From contig CACYZT010000004.1 in the NCBI GenBank assembly GCA_902778935.1, positions 62,001 to 126,000 of the forward strand: a DNA stretch of 64,000 nt, written 5' to 3'. Shown here in pieces: positions 55,111-61,139 of this stretch (position 1 is its first letter; every line of letters begins with the position of its first letter). Source of the DNA: an uncultured Bacteroidales bacterium (lineage in GTDB: Bacteria; Bacteroidota; Bacteroidia; Bacteroidales; Paludibacteraceae). The notes under the pieces are model-generated. The model did no database searches. It saw only the letters and a list, made by a program, of their open reading frames with translations, and was not told the DNA's origin. A program made the translations under genes and the position numbers.

Positions 55111-58100
55111 TTACTTCACGGGTTGACCGGTAACGGTGTAAACCTTGTCACCACGGAGGATGAAGATTTGACCGTTCTGGAGAACTTTGACTGCCTTCAC
55201 AGAAGCATCGATATTCTCGAAGCCTTCAGCCTTCTTGTCATAGAAGTAGAGGTTAGCGAATGCTAACGGATTACCCTCGAAGCTCTCGCCAGCCGGAGTC
55301 TTGTAACCCTCCAGAACGAAGCACTTCAGATTAGCGAAGTCATACTCACCCGTCCAGGTTGCGATTTCGATATCCCAGCTGGTCCAACCTTCTGCAAGTT
55401 CAAGAACGACACCGTCTTTGTAGTTGCCACCGGCAACAGCCTCTGCAGTGAGTTTAATCTGTGCAGCAGCCGGAGCCCAGAAGTCAACGTGGAGTTTCTT
55501 GTAACCACTGAAGTCATGGATCGAATCGGTGTTAACCGGATCGATAACGCACTCCCAAGTCATAGCCTTCCAGTAAGCAATCTTCGTGTCCTCAATGTTG
55601 AGGGTCTCGTAAGCACCAGCCCATCCAGAGATACCGAAGTGGAGGTTGTTCGTCTTGTAGTAGTCACAATAGATAGCCATTACATCCTCTTCCGCCTGAG
55701 TCGGAGCAGCAGGAGCGGTAGTCGGACGTGCAACCGATTCCTCAGCAGAGATGAAGTAGAGCTGGAGGGCATTGTAGTAGGAAACAGCGGCAACGATGTC
55801 GTATTTCTTACCTGCCTCGAAAGCATACGCTAATTTGAATTTGTTGTACAGATCAATAGCCTGGTTGCCCACGTTAATGTTGATTGTAGTCGATTTCGTA
55901 GTAACGAATGCTGTATCGGCTGCAAACTCAATACCTCTTACGACGATATACTTGTTCATATCCAAGGAGTCGCTGATGAACGTCTTCTCTTCCGGAGCAG
56001 GAGCTGCACCTTCAGCAACGATGACATTCTTCACTTGGTTGGTATCCGGTTTGAGCTCATAGAGACCATTGTAGATATCAATCGGAGCTACAAGACCTGT
56101 GAGTTGGTCACCGGCCTTCCATGCAAAGTTCGTATTCGGCATGTAAAGCAACATTGCACCAGCCTCATCCTTAACAAAGACATTCTTGCCGTTCACATAG
56201 GTAACCGTTACCGGATTCAGATTGACTACGTCATTCTTAGCCATCGAGTAAACCTCAAGACAGTTCTTCAGAACGATGAGTTCCGGATAAGCAACTTCGA
56301 GTGTCTGAGTAGCGAAGGTATAAGTGAAGGTATATTCACCAGCCTGGTCAGCAGTCATGTGCATGTTGCCATCACCGGTAGCGAGGCAAGCCGAAGGAGC
56401 CTCACGGGTGATGTTAGCACCATTAGCTTTCCAAGTACCATCGAACTTCATACCGAACTCATAGGTCTTAGCCTCGAGATTGAGTTTAAGGCTTGCGGTC
56501 AAGCTGTCAGCAGCCAGCGTGAACGGATCGGTAGTAGCCCAGTTAGGATTGGTGAAGGTACCATGCATCGTAACAACCGGGATAACAACAGCATCAGCAG
56601 TCTTCTGAGCAATTGCACTAATTCTCAACGAATCAGCTTCAGCGTTCGGGTTGAACAGGATTGTGATGGTATAAATACCAGCCTCCGGAATCGGGAGAAC
56701 ATAATCACTTGCCGGCCAAGCGTGTGCCCAAGCGTGATCCTCACAAATCTTGAACTTAACCTCACCAGCTGCGAGAGCAACGCCAGTTTTCTCCCAACCA
56801 TAGAGGTATTCAGAACCTACCAAGTGCTCCATGTCATTAGCAGCGTACGAAGAAGCCCACTCTTGTCCGAACAACGTAGCAGGAGCACCTGCAACGGTGT
56901 ATGTATGCTGCGGTTCCGGAGTTTCCGGATACTTGAAGCCCAGGAGCTTAATGGTTGTGCCCTTGGCAGCCAACGTATAGGTATGACCTTCTACGAGTTC
57001 AAATGCCTTACCAATGTAATAGTACGAAGAGTCTACCAGAACAGAATCCTCTACCATCGAAGCAGCAACCAACTTGGTTGTCGGAGCAGCCTGGTCGAAG
57101 AGAATCATATCCTTGTTGTCGTTCTCCGTCCATTTCTTGTCAATAGCCTGGCGAACGTAGTAGAGGATGAACGGCGCACTCTTCTTAGCCGTAATCACGA
57201 GCGGAGTGCTACCGTCTTTCTTCGTACCCGTAGGATTCTCTGCGGTCGGGAAGTTATCTACGCGTACTTGGATAGCGTGTGTAAAGGTCTCGTCGAAGAT
57301 GTTAGCGCTGTGCTCAACAATCGTGCCCTTGTAAACCGTCTGAATCTTCATGTACTCGTTGTCCACGTAGATAGCACCGGCAGCAGTGTCGGTAGCAGCT
57401 ACAGCCTTGTAGAGAGCCATCGGGATAACCGGAGTTGGCTCGATATACTTACCAAGCAGGGTAGCGGTAATCGTAGAATCAGCAGGATTGAGAACGAAGG
57501 TTACAGTATCCTTAGCAGCAATAGTGTCGCCAAGGAAGTTAGCCATCGGTACCCAAAGTTCAGGAGCACCCAGGAGGTCAGACTTATAGTTGACACCCGT
57601 ACCACCGAAGACAACGTTCTCCAGTTTGTAGTTGTCACCGTCCTTGGTCATTTCTTTCCAAGTCCACTCTTCGCCTGCGCCCCAGTTATTCTTGAGAGAA
57701 TAGTTAACTTCCGGTTGCGGCTCTGTACCGTTTACGTTAAGAACAGTGAAGGAATAAACGCCGTCTTGCCACTGAACGGTAACTTCAGTCTCTTTAGCAG
57801 TGAAGGCAGTGAGATAGAAGATAACGCCAGCACCCTCAATTTTGTATTGGTCAGCAGCCAGCGAGATATTGCCAATAACAGCATCAGGGAAGGTCATATA
57901 GATACCTGTACCGGTAGCAAAGCCCGGAGTCTGGATATTTACAACGGTCGGAACATCACCATCCTTGCAAACCTTGAATTGGTTAGCATAGGTCTGCTCC
58001 TGACTGCCATCACCGAGGAACGGTATATTGTTCCAGTCGCATCCTTGCGGTTGCGGAGTCTCAGCTTTCGGATAAACAGTAATAGAGGTCATGTAGAAAC

Positions 58101-59913
58101 GACCCTTATTAGCCTTATTTTGTACAATCTCCAAAGCGGTAATTTCACCTGCAGGAACATACTTCAGGTTCTCAAATTTCTTGTTACCTCTCGAGAGTGT
58201 AAACGAAGTACCATTGACTGTAAAGCCTTCACCACCCTCGCTATCACCATACATAGCAGCACGGAAGATAATAGAGTCAACATTCATGTCCTTCAAAGCG
58301 AATTTCAATGTACCAGCAGCACTAGAAGTACCGAACTTAACATTCGAGAAAACAGAGTCTTTCGAAATGTCATCTTTATACTTACGACCAAGGTAAACAC
58401 TTGTCAGCGTACTTTCAGCTGCAGTATCAATATACGCAAGACTTGCCTCAGCAAACAGACCGGAAAGTTTCGTTTCCGCTGCAGACTTGTCACTACCCGT
58501 ATTGTTGTTGTAGTTGAAGAATAATGTATAAGGACCAGCAGGTTCGGGAGTCGGCTCATATTTCGACCATGCACCAGCTACGCCCGGGTCACCCCAAACA
58601 GCTGTTTCCGAAGTGATGGTATAAAGATCGTTGTCATCTGTCGGGATAGTCAAATCACCTGTCTTTGCACCCCAGTCAGCAACGTCACCGCTACCGTTTA
58701 CGCGGGTGAAGATGATGCTCTCGTATGCGTTAACGTCCAAATCAATCTTCCAGAGGTCAGCCTCGCCTTCAACAGCTGTCATGCGTGCGCCCGGCCATGC
58801 GGCATTGGCGGTTTCGCCTTTCCAAGCGTAAGCACCTACAGCAGCACCGTCAGCAGTCCACCAAGCTTTGTCCATCTTGCAGTAGATAGTCTTCATCTGC
58901 GGCTCAATAGGAGCAGGAGCGGGAGCCCAACGCGGGTCACCGATAGGAGCACCATCATTCATCGTCAGAGCGGGCGAACCCTCACCAAGAGTATAGTCGC
59001 CAGTAGCAGCATTAACGAAGAGCGGATCTGCAATGACGCAATTCGTTTTCGTTACATTGCTCTGCATTCCATATCCAGAGTCTGCCGTGTAATTGTAAAC
59101 AAGGATATTGGTGGCAGCAACTACGTCGCGAATAGTTCTAACAGAGCTAGCAGCTTCCGTCGGCATAGCGAAGATACAGTTGGATACAGCAGCTCCACTA
59201 GCCAGGCTCACTTTACCTACTGCTGCGTAGTCAGTATTCATAGCCAATACATTGTAGAACGTACATTGATTAACGTTCAAGGAACCTGCAGTAGCACGAA
59301 TATCAATTACACCAGCACTATAAGAATCAGATGTAGCAACATTTGCAAAAGTAGAATTGGTTATTGCCACTGCTGCTTCATTGGTATTCTCAAGGAACAG
59401 ACAACTCTTCATTACATCGTGGAAATAGCACTTGTCAATTGTTACAGCGCTTAATCTCCTAGCAGTAGTACTACGAATAATTGCTGCTACTTGCGTCCAG
59501 TTATAGAACTCACATCCAGACAAGATAACTGTCTTACCCTCTGTATCATCAGCGGGAACAATGAGGTTCTCATAGCTATTCACATCACTAAGATGTCCGC
59601 AATCGAACTTAATGCCGATAAACGTTGCAACAGCACCTTCTTTCAAACGGATAGGTACTTGCGGTTGCAGGATAACCTCTGCACCTTCAGCAGCCATAAC
59701 AGTAACTTCCTTACCTGTGAAGGCAATGTAGTTAGATGGCGACTCCACGTAGGTTCCGGCAGCCATGACGATTGTGTCTCCGGTGGCAGCACCATTCAAG
59801 GCCAGACGAAGATTGTCGGCAGGTTGCGGTGATGTAGGAGAAATGTTAATCACCGCTGCGTTTGCTGCGAAAGCGATAAGCATCGCAGCAACAAAAGATA
59901 AAATCTTTCTCAT
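55111..59913 (-). CDS. Large secreted multidomain protein: beta-helix, CBM26-like and further beta domains
   Basis: A 1600-residue exported protein with a signal peptide ending AAFAANAA. Residues 20-320 look like a right-handed beta-helix of the pectate-lyase type (GDTIVMAAGTYVESPSNYIA; repeating ITNSTFANV and VNQCTFYNVLA units). Residues 340-450 resemble a starch-binding CBM26 module (YAWKGETANAAWPGARMTAV; IIFTRVNGSGDVADW). Several Ig-like or carbohydrate-binding beta domains follow to about 1230, then an OB-like region (MAKNDVVNLNPVTVTYVNGK) and a C-terminal jelly roll. The tail KVLQNGQIFILRGDKVYTVT resembles that of the other large protein here. No catalytic site was recognised; surface polysaccharide binding is likely. 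Confidence 0.82.
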   Translation of the reverse strand: MRKILSFVAAMLIAFAANAAVINISPTSPQPADNLRLALNGAATGDTIVMAAGTYVESPSNYIAFTGKEVTVMAAEGAEVILQPQVPIRLKEGAVATFIGIKFDCGHLSDVNSYENLIVPADDTEGKTVILSGCEFYNWTQVAAIIRSTTARRLSAVTIDKCYFHDVMKSCLFLENTNEAAVAITNSTFANVATSDSYSAGVIDIRATAGSLNVNQCTFYNVLAMNTDYAAVGKVSLASGAAVSNCIFAMPTEAASSVRTIRDVVAATNILVYNYTADSGYGMQSNVTKTNCVIADPLFVNAATGDYTLGEGSPALTMNDGAPIGDPRWAPAPAPIEPQMKTIYCKMDKAWWTADGAAVGAYAWKGETANAAWPGARMTAVEGEADLWKIDLDVNAYESIIFTRVNGSGDVADWGAKTGDLTIPTDDNDLYTITSETAVWGDPGVAGAWSKYEPTPEPAGPYTLFFNYNNNTGSDKSAAETKLSGLFAEASLAYIDTAAESTLTSVYLGRKYKDDISKDSVFSNVKFGTSSAAGTLKFALKDMNVDSIIFRAAMYGDSEGGEGFTVNGTSFTLSRGNKKFENLKYVPAGEITALEIVQNKANKGRFYMTSITVYPKAETPQPQGCDWNNIPFLGDGSQEQTYANQFKVCKDGDVPTVVNIQTPGFATGTGIYMTFPDAVIGNISLAADQYKIEGAGVIFYLTAFTAKETEVTVQWQDGVYSFTVLNVNGTEPQPEVNYSLKNNWGAGEEWTWKEMTKDGDNYKLENVVFGGTGVNYKSDLLGAPELWVPMANFLGDTIAAKDTVTFVLNPADSTITATLLGKYIEPTPVIPMALYKAVAATDTAAGAIYVDNEYMKIQTVYKGTIVEHSANIFDETFTHAIQVRVDNFPTAENPTGTKKDGSTPLVITAKKSAPFILYYVRQAIDKKWTENDNKDMILFDQAAPTTKLVAASMVEDSVLVDSSYYYIGKAFELVEGHTYTLAAKGTTIKLLGFKYPETPEPQHTYTVAGAPATLFGQEWASSYAANDMEHLVGSEYLYGWEKTGVALAAGEVKFKICEDHAWAHAWPASDYVLPIPEAGIYTITILFNPNAEADSLRISAIAQKTADAVVIPVVTMHGTFTNPNWATTDPFTLAADSLTASLKLNLEAKTYEFGMKFDGTWKANGANITREAPSACLATGDGNMHMTADQAGEYTFTYTFATQTLEVAYPELIVLKNCLEVYSMAKNDVVNLNPVTVTYVNGKNVFVKDEAGAMLLYMPNTNFAWKAGDQLTGLVAPIDIYNGLYELKPDTNQVKNVIVAEGAAPAPEEKTFISDSLDMNKYIVVRGIEFAADTAFVTTKSTTININVGNQAIDLYNKFKLAYAFEAGKKYDIVAAVSYYNALQLYFISAEESVARPTTAPAAPTQAEEDVMAIYCDYYKTNNLHFGISGWAGAYETLNIEDTKIAYWKAMTWECVIDPVNTDSIHDFSGYKKLHVDFWAPAAAQIKLTAEAVAGGNYKDGVVLELAEGWTSWDIEIATWTGEYDFANLKCFVLEGYKTPAGESFEGNPLAFANLYFYDKKAEGFENIDASVKAVKVLQNGQIFILRGDKVYTVTGQPVK

Positions 59914-59971
59914 ACGATTAGAATTTTGTTAATAAATTGGTTAAATTAATTGATTGGGTTGTTTTTGATAA

Positions 59972-60532
59972 TTAGTACTGTATTGTGTAATACATACGTA
60001 TCGTATCGGGACTCCATTGCCCTATTTCTAAATCTGCTCTCAAAAAACCACATTTAGAATAGAAGCCAACCGCCGAATATTCATTAGTATGATAAGCATC
60101 CACTGTCAGGAACTGGCACCCCGCCAAAGCCTGCGCCTTAACACGTTTTATTATCTCGCGAATAATAGCCTTGCCAAGATGTCTATGCTGGCATTCCTTG
60201 CTAACTGCCAAGTAAGCAATATCGATAGCAGGATATCTCATTTGTCCATTGAAAACAGAGCGATGATCATCTGACTTAAAAGCCGGCGAGCCTATGCCCA
60301 TTTTCATATCATCGTAATCATTTTCTGTCAAATGCAAAGAATCAAAACTCAATGCAAACATAGCAACAACCTCGTCGTGGTCGTTGTGCATGGTATATAA
60401 TTTACAGTGGCGATTATCTATATCCAACTCAAGCCTCGTATGAATGAATTCATCCATACTCTCTACACCGCAATAGAAATCTTTTAGGACAGCGGCAGAG
60501 GATTGCTGAAGGATATAATACGAAGGTTTCAT
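59972..60532 (-). CDS. GNAT-family N-acetyltransferase (TacT/AtaT-like toxin candidate)
   Basis: A 186-residue acetyltransferase from the ATG at 60532; the frame begins at TTG 60538, but the ATG is better placed. The N-terminal DFYCGVESMDEFIHTRLELD matches the FDCG..LDEYL region of GNAT toxins that acetylate aminoacyl-tRNA. The fold core has IDIAYLAVSKECQHRHLGKA (acetyl-CoA loop) and FLTVDAYHTNEYSAVGFYSKCGF. Its ATG overlaps the stop of the 53-codon ORF before it (ATGA), as in toxin-antitoxin operons. An ordinary metabolic acetyltransferase is the alternative. Confidence 0.85.
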   Translation of the reverse strand: MKPSYYILQQSSAAVLKDFYCGVESMDEFIHTRLELDIDNRHCKLYTMHNDHDEVVAMFALSFDSLHLTENDYDDMKMGIGSPAFKSDDHRSVFNGQMRYPAIDIAYLAVSKECQHRHLGKAIIREIIKRVKAQALAGCQFLTVDAYHTNEYSAVGFYSKCGFLRADLEIGQWSPDTIRMYYTIQY

Positions 60533-60690
60533 TTCCAAACTATATCAAACTCTCCTTCTTCCTCTTGGAAGCGTTTACGCTGTAAGTCGCTTTCATTCAG
60601 CTGGCCTGTCTGCATGCGGATGAGCGTTGCTCTAATGTCATCCGCCACCGCTCCGGTAATGGGATTATGAACGGATTTAACACCTAACAT
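60529..60690 (-). CDS. 53-residue putative antitoxin, translationally coupled to the GNAT gene
   Basis: ATG at 60690 to TGA at 60529. The protein begins MLGVKSVHNPITGAVADDIR and continues with a helix (ATLIRMQTGQLNESDLQRKR) and an acidic tail (EEEGEFDIVW). It has its own consensus promoter, with a leader of about 30 nt, and shares four bases with the GNAT start. The tail with alternating Glu and hydrophobics is like the toxin-neutralising end of small antitoxins. No known antitoxin fold such as RHH could be confirmed, so the role rests on context. Confidence 0.65.
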   Translation of the reverse strand: MLGVKSVHNPITGAVADDIRATLIRMQTGQLNESDLQRKRFQEEEGEFDIVWK

Positions 60691-60726
60691 AGTTGACTCC
60701 TTTCTTACAGATTTTTAATTCGGCTG

Positions 60727-60758
60727 CAAAGTTACTACTTTTTTTTTAAGTATGCAAG
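60727..60758 (-). promoter_or_regulatory. Promoter of the GNAT toxin-antitoxin-like operon
   Basis: Minus-strand CTTG (60758-60755), a 20-nt spacer starting CATACTTAAAAA, TAACTTTG (60734-60727). It resembles the other dyad-type promoters with a decayed dyad. Confidence 0.75.
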
Positions 60759-60811
60759 AAAAAGGAGAAAAAAATATTTTTTTTAGTAAATTGTGGCATA
60801 AAATCAATGGT

Positions 60812-60828
60812 AAATAAACATAGATAAA
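60812..60828. repeat. Single ATAAACATAGATAAA-type bracket
   Basis: AAATAAACATAGATAAA, without a matching second copy nearby. Copy R3 follows 13 bases on. In the gene-free stretch 60691-61139. Confidence 0.45.
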
Positions 60829-60841
60829 GAAGTGTTTAGCA

Positions 60842-60963
60842 CAGACCGCTGCCAGGTGTGACCTCAGAAGACAGACCGCCTACGGCTGACAGAACGTCCT
60901 ACGGACTGACAGACTGAATTACCGAGAAATCGATATAACGAGAGATCGATATATCGAAAGACC
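60842..60963. repeat. Dispersed repeat, copy R3
   Basis: CAGACCGCTGCCAGGTGTGA then CCTCAGAAGACAGACCG, GACAGAACGTCCTACGGACT, GACAGACTGAATTACCGAGA, AATCGATATAACGAGAGATC, GATATATCGAAAGACC. It shares its first half with R2 and its second half with R1. Confidence 0.7.
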
Positions 60964-60989
60964 TTTGCTCTGACAGAGAGTGGTAAATG

Positions 60990-61033
60990 TTGATAAGCAT
61001 TTGATATGCACTTGATAAGCACTTGATACCGAT
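60990..61033. repeat. Four tandem 11-bp units
   Basis: TTGATAAGCAT, TTGATATGCAC, TTGATAAGCAC, TTGATACCGAT. The unit length is the same as in the array at 12751 but the sequence is different. It lies between R3 and the terminator of the phosphoesterase gene. Confidence 0.65.
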
Positions 61034-61053
61034 ATGGGTGCGAGGGAAAGAGC

Positions 61054-61082
61054 AAAACAGCCCGCGGGGTGCGAGCTGTTTT
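61054..61082. terminator. Terminator of the metallophosphoesterase gene
   Basis: AAAACAGC pairs with GCTGTTTT with inner CGC/GCG pairs. The stem is nearly the same as the terminator at 55061. A second hairpin, GGGCAAT-GGA-ATTGCCC (61106-61122), lies between it and the stop codon. Confidence 0.75.
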
Positions 61083-61139
61083 GGGATAAATGATGATGAA
61101 TGAGCGGGCAATGGAATTGCCCTGCTAATAGACATACGA

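Noticed and set aside
56035..58524. An 829-codon open frame on the plus strand, antisense to the 1600-residue protein gene
   Set aside because: It has no promoter, its protein is rich in Ser/Arg/Asn with no domain pattern, and it mirrors a codon-biased gene with a recognisable signal peptide and domains. Long antisense frames are expected there.
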